Origin: an uncultured Muribaculum sp.
Lineage (GTDB): Bacteria > Bacteroidota > Bacteroidia > Bacteroidales > Muribaculaceae
NCBI GenBank assembly: GCA_910587665.1
Contig: CAJUMZ010000001.1
Span: 186,001 to 250,000, forward strand
DNA length: 64,000 nt
Direction of reading: 5' to 3'
Part shown: positions 1-9,500 of the stretch, in pieces
Layout of the letters: each line of letters starts with the position of its first letter
Position numbering within the stretch: the stretch's first letter is position 1
Notes under the pieces: model-generated
Seen by the model: the letters and a program-made list of their open reading frames with translations, nothing else
Told to the model about the DNA's origin: nothing
Databases searched by the model: none
Made by a program: the position numbers and the translations under genes

Positions 1-2
1 TC

Positions 3-188
3 AGCGATGATGACACGGTAGTGCCGCCGATGAACGGCATAAACTACTATGCCGCGCTCCACAACAATGGTGTCCCCGCCGTAATCCACATTTATCCTTC
101 CGGAGATCACGGCTGGGGAGTAACCGACGGGCTAAAGTACAAGGCAGAGATGCAAGCCGACCTCAGGGCATGGCTAAAAAGTTTCTGA
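3..188 (+). CDS. C-terminal end of an alpha/beta-hydrolase (probable carbohydrate esterase), cut by window start
   Basis: Only the last 61 codons are present; the frame is open from base 3 to the TGA at 186-188. The fragment holds SDDDTVVPP, the usual context of the catalytic acid in S9-like alpha/beta-hydrolases, and GDHGWG with the catalytic His. This arrangement is typical of secreted acetyl-esterase/xylanase-annotated hydrolases in Bacteroidales polysaccharide loci. The next gene starts 25 bp downstream on the same strand, so it is probably the upstream member of the pectin operon. The nucleophile and signal peptide lie outside the window, so substrate cannot be judged. Confidence 0.7.
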   Translation, partial: SDDDTVVPPMNGINYYAALHNNGVPAVIHIYPSGDHGWGVTDGLKYKAEMQADLRAWLKSF

Positions 189-213
189 CGAATAGCACCT
201 ACAATCCAAGACC

Positions 214-1431
214 ATGAATTTCAACATCATAGTCGCATCATTACTGATGCCGACAGCCATTTTTGCCGTCGCTGAGACAAAAACGATCACAGTGACAGCA
301 GAAAATCGTCTTCCTTTTGAAAAGCTTGCCCAACCCGTCATTGTCAGGCTTGACAAGCATGCCGCCGGGATGAACGTAAGCAAAGCCACAGCTATGATCG
401 ACGGCAAAGAGATTGCATCTCAGCTTGACGACCTTGATAAAGACGGAATTGCCGACGAGCTTGTCATGACAGTAGATATCCCTGCTAAAAAGAAGGCGGT
501 GATAGAAGTCACGCTTGACACAGAAGGCACACAGGCTGAGTATGAGCCTGCGACAAATGCCTACATCAAGCTACGCGATGAAAAGAAGACCCATGTAAAG
601 GTCAACTCCGTTGCCTTTCCCGGCGATATCAATGTAAAGACCACCTACAATTCGATATACGGACATGGTGCAGTGATGGAAGGATTGCATAACGCCATCC
701 GCATCTATATGGACAACCGGCAGAGCATTGATCTGTACGGGAAATCACAACCACGCCTTGAGCTTGAGGTGACCGGATTCTATACTACCCCGGAACAGCT
801 TGCCGAAGGCTACGGAAGAGATATCCTTTGGGCGGGAAAATCAGTTGCCGCCGGGTCGTTCCGAGGTTATCAGAACGGCTCGCCATGCACGATCGATACC
901 GTTTCATCCCGCGGTCAGGAGGTGATTGTCACAGGTCCGGTACGTTCGATTGTCGAAGTTACCGACAGGGACTGGATTTACAACGGGAAACACCATCAGA
1001 TGAAGCAACGCTATGCCATATATGCCGGTCGTCATGACTTTGACGTCGAAGTGACCATAAATGGGATAACGGATGGCGACAGATTCTGCACCGGCATCCA
1101 GAAACTTGAGACCGATAATCAAGGCTTCATAGAGACTGACGGGCTTGCCGGTAGCTATGGGAGCAATGTCCCAGAAAAGAAATTTCCCGAACTGACCGAG
1201 ACACTCGGGCTTGGACTCCATGTACCCGCAGTAAACAATGGCGGCATGATGGAAGATGAGTATAATTATCTTGCCATGCTTGTCCCAGATACCCACGGGA
1301 AAATATGGTATTCGGTAAATGTCGGTGCCGAAAGGGAAGCCGGCGGATTCAAAAGTGCGGAAAGTTGGTTTGACAACCTGAAGCGTTGGCACAACGAATT
1401 ATCCAATCCATGTGTAATAACAATAAAATAG
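214..1431 (+). CDS. DUF4861 family secreted protein
   Basis: 405 residues with an N-terminal signal peptide (MNFNIIVASLLMPTAIFAVA). The N-terminal half carries a beta-sandwich-like segment containing LDDLDKDGIADELV, a calcium-loop-like motif, followed by the long DUF4861 region. I recognise the family from Bacteroidales uronate/pectin loci; its reaction is not established to my knowledge. It lies 42 bp before kduD and behind an esterase fragment, which fits a role in handling oligogalacturonide or unsaturated uronate in the periplasm. The family call rests on overall resemblance, and no catalytic residues can be named. Confidence 0.7.
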   Translation: MNFNIIVASLLMPTAIFAVAETKTITVTAENRLPFEKLAQPVIVRLDKHAAGMNVSKATAMIDGKEIASQLDDLDKDGIADELVMTVDIPAKKKAVIEVTLDTEGTQAEYEPATNAYIKLRDEKKTHVKVNSVAFPGDINVKTTYNSIYGHGAVMEGLHNAIRIYMDNRQSIDLYGKSQPRLELEVTGFYTTPEQLAEGYGRDILWAGKSVAAGSFRGYQNGSPCTIDTVSSRGQEVIVTGPVRSIVEVTDRDWIYNGKHHQMKQRYAIYAGRHDFDVEVTINGITDGDRFCTGIQKLETDNQGFIETDGLAGSYGSNVPEKKFPELTETLGLGLHVPAVNNGGMMEDEYNYLAMLVPDTHGKIWYSVNVGAEREAGGFKSAESWFDNLKRWHNELSNPCVITIK

Positions 1432-1473
1432 CCTGTATATAAATCATCTAAATCATCTAAAAACTATACTGCA

Positions 1474-2268
1474 ATGGTAAATTTTTCATTAGAAGGGAAA
1501 GTGGCACTTGTAACCGGGGCCGCTTATGGAATAGGACTCGCTATCGCCCGCGCTTATGCAGAGGCAGGTGCAAAAATATTGTTTAACTGCTCCCGTCAGG
1601 AAACAGTGGACCGTGGCATGAAAGCCTACAAAGAGCTTGGAATCGACGCCAAAGGCTATCTTTGCGACGTGACCGACGAAGAGGCGGTAAAAGCCATGGT
1701 AGCCGACATTGAAAAGACAGTAGGCACAATCGACATTCTTGTAAACAATGCAGGTATAATCAAGCGCATACCGATGGAACAGATGGCTGTGGAGGATTTC
1801 CGCAGGGTGATCGACGTGGATCTCGTAGCGCCTTACATCTGTGCAAAGGCTGTCATACCCGGCATGATAAAGAAAGGCCACGGCAAGATCATTAACATCT
1901 GCTCTATGATGAGCGAACTCGGAAGAGAGACCGTATCGGCCTATGCGGCGGCAAAGGGCGGATTAAAAATGCTCACACGCAATATCTGCTCTGAATATGG
2001 CGAATACAACATCCAGTGCAATGGCATAGGCCCGGGCTACATCGCTACCGAGCAGACCGCCCCGCTTCGCGAGCTTCAGCCCGACGGCAGCCGCCATCCG
2101 TTTGACCAGTTTATAATCTCAAAGACTCCCGCCGCACGCTGGGGTACACCGGAGGATCTAATGGGGCCCGCCGTGTTCCTCGCTTCCGACGCATCTGACT
2201 TTGTAAACGGTCATGTGCTTTACGTAGACGGAGGTATACTCGCTTACATCGGAAAACAGCCTAAATAA
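1474..2268 (+). CDS. kduD: 2-dehydro-3-deoxy-D-gluconate 5-dehydrogenase (SDR)
   Basis: 264-residue classical short-chain dehydrogenase. Seen: the nucleotide-binding TGAAYGIG near residue 14, NNAG near residue 90, and the catalytic S (NICSMMS) and YAAAK. The family (KduD / gluconate 5-dehydrogenase type) interconverts 2,5-diketo-3-deoxygluconate and 2-keto-3-deoxygluconate with NAD(H) in the cytoplasm. Neighbours kduI, kdgK and KDPG aldolase are the flanking steps of the same pathway, which supports KduD over a generic gluconate 5-dehydrogenase. Its stop overlaps the next start by one base (TAATG), so it is probably translationally coupled to the permease gene. Confidence 0.88.
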   Translation: MVNFSLEGKVALVTGAAYGIGLAIARAYAEAGAKILFNCSRQETVDRGMKAYKELGIDAKGYLCDVTDEEAVKAMVADIEKTVGTIDILVNNAGIIKRIPMEQMAVEDFRRVIDVDLVAPYICAKAVIPGMIKKGHGKIINICSMMSELGRETVSAYAAAKGGLKMLTRNICSEYGEYNIQCNGIGPGYIATEQTAPLRELQPDGSRHPFDQFIISKTPAARWGTPEDLMGPAVFLASDASDFVNGHVLYVDGGILAYIGKQPK

Positions 2269-3662
2269 TGGAACAGGTATTTTCCTATATCATCGGCCTG
2301 GGTGCGGCGGTGATGATGCCGATCATCTTCACCGTGCTCGGTCTCTGCATCGGCATCAAGTTCGGCAAGGCACTAAACTGCGGTCTTAAAGTCGGCGTCG
2401 GCTTTGTGGGACTGTCGGTAATCACGGCATTGCTCACCTCCTCGCTCGGTCCGGCGCTCAACAGTGTCGTTGACATTTACGACCTGCAACTCAAAGTGTT
2501 CGACATGGGCTGGCCAGCAGCCGCAGCCGTTGCCTACAACACAGCCGTAGGAGCATTCATAATCCCCGTGTGTCTTGCAGTCAACATAGTATTGCTGCTT
2601 CTCAAAGGGACACGCACCGTCAACATCGACCTCTGGAACTATTGGCACTTCGCCTTCATCGGCGCGGTGGTATACTTTGCAAGCGGCTCCATACTGTGGG
2701 GATTCTTTGCAGCAATCATATGCTACATAATCACCCTTGTAATAGCCGACATGACCGCCGGCAAGTTCCAGTCATTCTACAAGGATATGGAAGGCATCTC
2801 GATTCCGCAGCCTTTCTGCGCCGGTTTTGCCCCCTTTGCCTGGGGAATCAACAAAGTGCTTGACAAAATCCCCGGCATGAACAAGCTTGAGATTGACGCC
2901 GAAGGTCTTAAAAAGAAATTCGGACTTCTCGGAGAGCCGCTTTTCCTCGGTGTCGTAGTCGGCATAGCTATCGGATGCCTTACCAGCACCTCCGGTGCAG
3001 AGCTTGTCGACAAGATACCGTATATACTCGGACTTGGCATAAAGATGGGCGCGGTCATGGAGCTGATACCGCGTGTCACCGTGCTTTTCATCGAGGGGTT
3101 GAAGCCGATATCCGACGCCACCCGTGAGCTTATAGCCCGCAAATTCAAGGGCGCGGAAGGTCTCTCCATAGGTATGAGCCCGGCGCTTGTCATCGGACAT
3201 CCCACAACACTTGTGGTTTCGCTGCTGCTTATTCCCGTCACTCTTTTCCTTGCCGTGATACTTCCCGGCAACGAGTTCCTGCCGCTTGCGTCGCTTGCCG
3301 GCATGTTCTATGTATTCCCCCTCGTACTCCCCTACACCAAGGGCAACGTGGTAAAGACATTTATCGTGGGACTCGTGGTGATTGTGCTCGCACTGTTCAT
3401 GGTAACCAATCTCGCGCCTGAGTTTACCAAAGCTGCCGAAGACGTATATGCCAACACAGGCGACAGTGCAGTGGCTATTCCCCGGGGATTCGAAGGTGGT
3501 AGCCTCGACTTCGCCGGCTCACCTCTTGCTTGGATCATATTCCAATGCAGCTACAACCTGAAATGGATAGGAGCCGGGCTTCTCACAGCCGGGACTCTTG
3601 CACTTGTGGTGTGGAACCGCATCAAGATTATCAATGAGCAACGCAAGGCAGAAAATGTATAA
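2268..3662 (+). CDS. PTS galactitol-type EIIC permease, orphan (no EIIA/EIIB in window)
   Basis: 464-residue polytopic membrane protein. It starts with an 'MEQVFSYIIGLGAAVMMP' helix and has many hydrophobic segments, with conserved GatC-type blocks such as SPALVIGHPTT and the following VLPGNEFLPLASLAGMFYVF-like stretch. Family: galactitol-type EIIC, which normally works with phosphorylated EIIA and EIIB. No such partners, HPr or EI are encoded here. The start codon overlaps the kduD stop by one base, tying it to uronate catabolism. Inference: it imports a pectin-derived keto-uronate without phosphorylation, as a facilitator or secondary transporter. Family membership is confident; substrate and mode are not. 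Confidence 0.82.
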   Translation: MEQVFSYIIGLGAAVMMPIIFTVLGLCIGIKFGKALNCGLKVGVGFVGLSVITALLTSSLGPALNSVVDIYDLQLKVFDMGWPAAAAVAYNTAVGAFIIPVCLAVNIVLLLLKGTRTVNIDLWNYWHFAFIGAVVYFASGSILWGFFAAIICYIITLVIADMTAGKFQSFYKDMEGISIPQPFCAGFAPFAWGINKVLDKIPGMNKLEIDAEGLKKKFGLLGEPLFLGVVVGIAIGCLTSTSGAELVDKIPYILGLGIKMGAVMELIPRVTVLFIEGLKPISDATRELIARKFKGAEGLSIGMSPALVIGHPTTLVVSLLLIPVTLFLAVILPGNEFLPLASLAGMFYVFPLVLPYTKGNVVKTFIVGLVVIVLALFMVTNLAPEFTKAAEDVYANTGDSAVAIPRGFEGGSLDFAGSPLAWIIFQCSYNLKWIGAGLLTAGTLALVVWNRIKIINEQRKAENV

Positions 3663-3697
3663 TGACAAATAATCACCTTGATTTGAATAAAATGGCA

Positions 3698-3727
3698 TTT
3701 ACATCCGGGATAAACGTCCTAACTTTG
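3698..3727 (+). promoter_or_regulatory. Bacteroidota-type promoter before kduI
   Basis: TTTA at 3698-3701 and TAACTTTG at 3720-3727 are 18 bp apart, close to the sigma-ABfr consensus (TTTG, about 19-21 bp, TAnnTTTG). The predicted start of transcription lies a few bases downstream, giving a leader of about 14 nt before the kduI ATG at 3748. It suggests kduI-kdgK-eda can be transcribed separately from the kduD-EIIC pair. Confidence 0.6.
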
Positions 3728-3747
3728 CCAAAACAAAATTTTAGACA

Positions 3748-4671
3748 ATGAAAAAAATAATATTATCGCTATCAATCGCAATGGCTACACTTGCTCTTTC
3801 AGCCCAGAAGCCTGAATATACAATCCAACGCGCATGTCATCCAGAAGACGTGAAACATTACGACACCGAGCAGATTCGCTCACGCTTCGCCATGCCCGAG
3901 GTCATGAAGCAAGACAAGGTGCTTCTCACCTATTCGATGTATGACCGCCTCGTGTTCGGGGGCGCAATGCCCGTGACAAAAGAGATTGTACTTGAAACCA
4001 TAGAGCCGCTCAAATCGGAATATTTTCTCGAACGCCGCGAGCTTGGCGTGATCAACATTGGTGGAGACGGCATAGTCACTGTCGACGGCAAGGAATACGA
4101 GCTGCATTTCAAGGATGCCCTCTATGTGGGCAGAGGCAACAAGGAAGTGAAATTCCGCAGCAAGGACTCCGCCAATCCTGCAAAGTTCTATCTAAACTCC
4201 ACAACCGCCCACAAGGCATACAAGACACAGCTGATCACAATCGACGGTAGAAAGGGCTCGCTAAAGGCGAACTCATTTGCAGCGGGAAAAATGGAAGAGA
4301 GCAATGACCGCGTCATCAACCAGCTTATTGTAAACAATGTGCTTGAAGAAGGTCCCTGCCAGCTTCAGATGGGGCTTACCGAGCTAAAGCCCGGAAGCGT
4401 GTGGAACACCATGCCGGCTCACACTCATGACCGCCGTGTGGAGGCATATTTCTACTTCAATGTGCCGGAAGGCAACGCCATTTGCCACATCATGGGCGAG
4501 CCTCAGGAAAACCGCATGGTATGGCTTCACAACGAGCAGGCGATCATGTCGCCCGAATGGTCGGTACATGCAGCCGCCGGGACTTCCAACTACATGTTTA
4601 TCTGGGGAATGGGTGGCGAAAACCTCGACTACAGCGACATGGACAAGATCACATATCTTGAAATGAAGTAA
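3748..4671 (+). CDS. kduI: 5-keto-4-deoxyuronate isomerase with an N-terminal signal peptide
   Basis: 307 residues. After a 20-residue hydrophobic leader (MKKIILSLSIAMATLALSAQ) the protein matches KduI, normally about 278 residues and cytoplasmic. KduI is a cupin, zinc-dependent in E. coli, that isomerises 5-keto-4-deoxyuronate (DKI) to 2,5-diketo-3-deoxygluconate (DKII). The metal-binding pattern is visible: MPAHTHDRRVEAYFYF supplies two His and a Glu, and the later WSVH supplies the third His. KdgK follows after 46 bp. The leader has Lys-Lys, a hydrophobic core and an A-x-A-like end (LSAQ), so export to the periplasm is likely; that is unusual for KduI. No in-frame internal Met near the KduI core start offers a simple cytoplasmic alternative. 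Confidence 0.88.
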   Translation: MKKIILSLSIAMATLALSAQKPEYTIQRACHPEDVKHYDTEQIRSRFAMPEVMKQDKVLLTYSMYDRLVFGGAMPVTKEIVLETIEPLKSEYFLERRELGVINIGGDGIVTVDGKEYELHFKDALYVGRGNKEVKFRSKDSANPAKFYLNSTTAHKAYKTQLITIDGRKGSLKANSFAAGKMEESNDRVINQLIVNNVLEEGPCQLQMGLTELKPGSVWNTMPAHTHDRRVEAYFYFNVPEGNAICHIMGEPQENRMVWLHNEQAIMSPEWSVHAAAGTSNYMFIWGMGGENLDYSDMDKITYLEMK

Positions 4672-4717
4672 TATAACTATTAATCCATATTGTTACACTT
4701 ATAAATCAACTTATCAC

Positions 4718-5737
4718 ATGAAAATCATCACTTTAGGCGAGATTATGCTCCGCCTTTCACCGGCGGGCAACAACCGCTTTGTACAAGTTGACAACTTCAA
4801 CGTAATCTGGGGTGGCGGCGAGGCAAATGTTGCGGTAAGCTGTGCCAACTATGGTCACGAGGCTTGCTTCGTAACCAAGCTTCCCAAGCATGAAATCGGA
4901 CAGGCTGCGCTCAACGCCCTCCGCCGTTATGGTGTAAATACCGAATATATCGCACGCGGCGGTGACCGTGTAGGCATATACTATTGCGAGACAGGTGCTT
5001 CAATGCGCCCGTCAAAAGTGATCTACGACCGCGCCAACTCTTCAATCGCGGAAGCCGATCCGAGTGATTTCGATTTTGACGCCATCATGGAAGGTGCCGA
5101 TTGGTTTCACTGGAGCGGCATCACCCCGGCCATCAGCGATAAGGCGGCAGAGCTTACCCGCCTTGCCTGCGAGGCTGCCAAGCGACACGGCGTGACAGTG
5201 TCGGTTGACCTCAACTTCCGCAAGAAGCTGTGGACTAAAGAGAAAGCACAGTCAATCATGCGCCCGCTCATGAAATATGTTGACGTATGTATCGGCAATG
5301 AAGAAGACGCCGAGCTTTGCCTTGGCTTCAAGCCCGACGCCGACGTGGAAGGCGGCAACACCGATGCAGAAGGCTACAAGGGCATCTTCGCCGCAATGAT
5401 GAAAGAGTTTGGATTCAAGTATGTTGTCTCAACCCTCCGCGAGTCGTTCTCTGCAACCCACAACGGATGGAAAGCAATGATCTACAACGGCAAGGAATTC
5501 TATCAGAGCAAGCGTTACGACATCAACCCGATCATCGACCGTGTAGGCGGCGGCGACTCATTCTCCGGCGGTCTTATCCACGGACTTCTCACCAAGCCTA
5601 ACCAGGGCGAGGCACTTGAGTTTGCCGTGGCGGCATCCGCACTCAAGCACACAATCAACGGCGACTTCAACCTTGTATCGGTAGAGGAGGTTGAGTCACT
5701 TGCCGGAGGTAACGCCAACGGCCGTGTGCAGCGATAA
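4718..5737 (+). CDS. kdgK: 2-keto-3-deoxygluconate kinase (PfkB family)
   Basis: 339 residues. N-terminal GEIMLRLSP and WGGGEANVA are the ribokinase-family substrate-binding segment; the C-terminal DRVGGGDSFSGGL holds the anion hole and the catalytic Asp. KdgK phosphorylates 2-keto-3-deoxygluconate to KDPG with ATP in the cytoplasm. It sits between kduI and the KDPG aldolase gene, with 46- and 30-bp gaps, so the substrate assignment is well supported by context. Confidence 0.9.
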   Translation: MKIITLGEIMLRLSPAGNNRFVQVDNFNVIWGGGEANVAVSCANYGHEACFVTKLPKHEIGQAALNALRRYGVNTEYIARGGDRVGIYYCETGASMRPSKVIYDRANSSIAEADPSDFDFDAIMEGADWFHWSGITPAISDKAAELTRLACEAAKRHGVTVSVDLNFRKKLWTKEKAQSIMRPLMKYVDVCIGNEEDAELCLGFKPDADVEGGNTDAEGYKGIFAAMMKEFGFKYVVSTLRESFSATHNGWKAMIYNGKEFYQSKRYDINPIIDRVGGGDSFSGGLIHGLLTKPNQGEALEFAVAASALKHTINGDFNLVSVEEVESLAGGNANGRVQR

Positions 5738-5767
5738 ACTTCAATCATAAAATTATTACGAATAACA

Positions 5768-6436
5768 ATGGCTAAATTTGATAAGCAAGCCGTATTGGCT
5801 AAAATAGGCGAGACCGGTATGGTTCCCGTATTCTACCACTCCGACGTGGAGGTGGCAAAGCAGGTCGTAAAGGCATGCTACGAAGGCGGTGTACGCGCGT
5901 TTGAATTTACCAACCGCGGCGACTTCGCCCACGAGGTATTTGCCGAAGTGGTTAAATATGCGGCAAAAGAGTGCCCCGAGATGGCTATGGGCGTAGGCTC
6001 AATCGTTGACCCCGCCACAGCGGCTCTTTACCTGCAGCTTGGCGCATGCTTTGTAGTAGGCCCGCTCTTCAACCCGGAGATTGCAAAGGTATGCAACCGT
6101 CGTCTCGTACCCTACACCCCCGGATGTGGCACTATATCCGAGGTAGGTGCCGCGCAGGAAGTAGGCTGCGACCTGTGCAAAGTGTTCCCCGGCGACGTAC
6201 TCGGTCCGAAATTTGTCAAGGGGCTCAAAGCTCCGATGCCCTGGTCAAAACTCATGGTTACCGGCGGTGTTGAGCCTACTCAGGAAAACATCACTTCCTG
6301 GATCAAGGCAGGCGTGTATTGCGTAGGCATGGGCTCAAAGCTCTTCCCCGGCGATCGCGTCAAGGCACAGGACTGGCAATATGTCACCGACAAATGCCGC
6401 GAGGCTATCGGCTACGTAAAAGCCGCCCGCTCATAA
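5768..6436 (+). CDS. eda: KDPG aldolase (bifunctional KHG/KDPG aldolase family)
   Basis: 222-residue class I aldolase with a TIM-barrel fold. GGVRAFEFTNRGD contains the conserved acid-base Glu, and CKVFPGD contains the Schiff-base Lys; YTPGCGT and VTGGVEPTQEN are phosphate and loop motifs. It cleaves 2-keto-3-deoxy-6-phosphogluconate to pyruvate and glyceraldehyde-3-phosphate, ending the pathway started by KduI, KduD and KdgK. It is the last gene before a strong terminator hairpin, 25 bp after its stop. Confidence 0.9.
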   Translation: MAKFDKQAVLAKIGETGMVPVFYHSDVEVAKQVVKACYEGGVRAFEFTNRGDFAHEVFAEVVKYAAKECPEMAMGVGSIVDPATAALYLQLGACFVVGPLFNPEIAKVCNRRLVPYTPGCGTISEVGAAQEVGCDLCKVFPGDVLGPKFVKGLKAPMPWSKLMVTGGVEPTQENITSWIKAGVYCVGMGSKLFPGDRVKAQDWQYVTDKCREAIGYVKAARS

Positions 6437-6461
6437 ACCCGGCATTCCCGGTATAACAAAT

Positions 6462-6500
6462 AAAAATAGGATGTATCAAATTTTGGTACATCCTATTTTT
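6462..6500 (+). terminator. Rho-independent terminator after eda
   Basis: AAAAATAGGATGTA (6462-6475) and TACATCCTATTTTT (6487-6500) form a perfect 14-bp stem with an 11-base loop. The A and T flanks make it usable in both directions. It follows the aldolase stop by 25 bp. Confidence 0.85.
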
Positions 6501-6544
6501 ATTGCATCTATATAATGCTCCTACATAAACAACCAATGACAAGA

Positions 6545-6571
6545 AAGGCGGTGCCCATCAGACACCGCCTT
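6545..6571 (-). terminator. Terminator for the rhamnogalacturonan lyase gene
   Basis: AAGGCGGTG (6545-6553) and CACCGCCTT (6563-6571) form a 9-bp GC-rich stem with a 9-base loop. On the minus strand it is followed by TTCTTG, a short T tract. It lies 24 bp beyond the stop of the converging PL11 gene. Confidence 0.65.
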
Positions 6572-6594
6572 AAATCGTAAAAAGTTACTTAATG

Positions 6595-9500
6595 TCAGTT
6601 TTTGATAAACTTGATTGACTGACGCTTGTCGCCGCTTTCAATTACAAGCACATACACGCCGGGGGCGGCATCTTCCGTCACAATGGAAGGTGTGCCATAG
6701 GCCTTTGCAACCACTATACCGGTCACTGCATCTATCAAGGTGACGTCGCCTTCGGTCAGGTTGGCGTTAAAGGAGATGTCATCTATTCCCGAAGGATCGG
6801 GCATGCTTTCAGCATAACGCTTGGCAACCTTTGACGCGCTCATAGCACCTTCGTAGATAATGAATTCGTCAATTTCGCCGACAAACGGATTGTTGAAGTC
6901 AACATTTACATTGCCAATCACCATATCCTCATTATTGTCAGCGATAGCCGACGTATTATCTGCGGCATCACCGGCAAGCACTCCGTCGATGTAAAGCATC
7001 AGCTGCTTGGTAACGCCGTCGCGTACACACACTACATGATGCCAGTTGCCGTCGAAACACTCGCCGGCGGCAGCGGAAGCCTCGCTCTTCGACTTGTCGT
7101 CGTCGATTGCAAAACGGAGATTGCCGTTCTTATACTCGATGCCTACCCAGTTACCGGTAGCCCCGGTTGTCGTATTGGCTGCAAGACTTCCCTTGTGGAA
7201 TATATACGCACCGGTAGCCTTTGACTTGAACCAAAATTCTATAGCGAAATCACGGTTGCCAAGCTGAATCTTGTCGTAAGCCGCCTGTTTCAGATAAGAG
7301 CCTCCCTTCAATGACAAGGCATTTCCCTCGACTCCTGTTACAAGCAATGCGGAACTGCCGACAACGGTTGCCCCACCCTCTATTTCATTCGGTGTAGTCT
7401 CGCCGAGCGATTCGAAAGCGAACTTGGCAAGCGGGGTAAGCACCACCTTTGCCACGACCTTAACCGTACACGTCAGCTTTGCCTCAGTATTTTCCTCCCC
7501 GACAGCAGTAAGGGTAATTTCGTAATCGCCGATTTCCGAAGGAGTGCCCGAAAGCGTGAATATCCCGGTATTGTCGTTGAAATCAAGAGTCATGCCTTCG
7601 GGAAGACCGGATGCGGTAAGTGTATTAGTGGCGATAGCCTGTCCGGAAATCTCCTGAATCGGGTCGCCCACCTCGATAAGCTGTTTAACGCTGCCCGACT
7701 TGACTGTGATGCGGGGTGCATTGGAGAAGCGGTCAGCAAGATAATATCCGAGATGCGGAGGCTGGTTGTAAGCCACATTCTGCCATGCGATAGCCATGCG
7801 GTAATTATGGTCCTGCATAAGGCATGGCACACGATATTCTGAAGGAATTGTAGTCGTAAATACAAGCAGGTCGGTACTGTTGTCACCGTCCCAAAGCACT
7901 ACTTCCTCACGCCAGTCACCGAGAATATCGGCGGTAAGACAGGGAGTAGCCTTGGTGGTGTTGCACGACTGAGCCTTCCACTTGCTAAACGCCATCAGCG
8001 TGGTGCTGCTTGTAAGAGTAGAGTTACGTTTTTCAATTACAGGGTAAGAAGTTCCGTTATCCTTATTATATTTCCCGTCAAACAACTCATCAAGGAGATC
8101 TCCGTCCCAATAAATACGGAAACAGCTTGAAGGCACTTTTCCGTCGGCGGCAATCTCGCCCTTGCAATCAAATGTCGCATTAGCCCTCGCCCCTTTTACA
8201 TAACGCGAGCCTGGCCACACTTCATAGCCACGCCAATTTTCCGACAAGTCACCGACAAGTCCACGGCCTATGTCGTTGCCTGACTGTGCCTCACCCCAGA
8301 TGATTTCACCGGTCTTTGCATCACGAAATTCGCAGTCCCACTTATAAGGAGACTTCTTTTCCTCATGCACCATAAACACCTCAAGACCGTCACGGTCGGG
8401 ATCAAAGTCACCGAGATGAAGAGCATCGCCGTGACCTGCACCGGTACGGTAAAGCAGTTTTCCGTCATGGTCGATACAAGCTGATCCATACACGATCTCA
8501 TCGCAACCGTCACCGTCTACGTCACCGACGGTAAGCGAGTGGGCACCTTCGCCATATGCACCTTGACCCTTGGTCGTCGAGGCATGCAGCCAACGCTGTT
8601 TCAGCTCCTTGCCGTCAAAATCCCATGCACAGAGGTAGCTGTGGGTATAATACCCGCGACAAAACACCGCACTCGGCTTCTTGCCGTCAAGATAAGCCAC
8701 GCAGGCAAGATAGCGCTCACATCGGTTGCCATAGGAATCGCCCCAGCTACTGCTGCTCTGCACCGAACGCAACGGCACATAGCTTGTCGTAGCCATCTGC
8801 TCTCCGGTAAGACCGTTGAACACGGTGAGATATTCCGGACCTGACAATATGATACCGTCTTTATTGCGGTAGTCATCGGTCACTTTATCTTCGCCCATGA
8901 GCACGGCATTTCCCTTGCCGTCTATAGTGCCCGGGGCTGTCTTACACATTAATTCCGCCCTTCCGTCGCCGTCAAAGTCATAGACCATAAACTGAGTATA
9001 GTGGGCACCCGCGCGTATATTTCGCCCGAGATCCACACGCCATAATTTAGTGCCGTCAAGCTTGTAACAATCTATATACACATTTCCGGTGTATGCCTTA
9101 AGGGAGTTATCCTGTGAATTGGTAGGATCCCACTTTACAAAAATCTCATACTCCCCGTCACCGTCTACATCACCGACCGAACAGTCATTCGGGCGATAAG
9201 TATAATCATCTTCCACAAGATTCGCGACTGCACCGGTCTTCTTGTCGTAGGTGGTGAATTTGCTGTTTCCTTCAAATGTCCCTCCCGCCGGGCGGTCAAG
9301 CTTTATACGCAGATACGGGTCGCCCCATACTGATGCCTCCTTGCTTGACTCGCCATTGTCAAGACGATTCACCACATACTTTGATGTCACCGTACCCTCG
9401 GCATCAATCAGATTGGTACCGCCCTTAATCGGAGTTTCATTTACTTTAACGCCGTCACGATACACATCAAATGTAGTAGACTTACTGTCATCGGCAAGAC

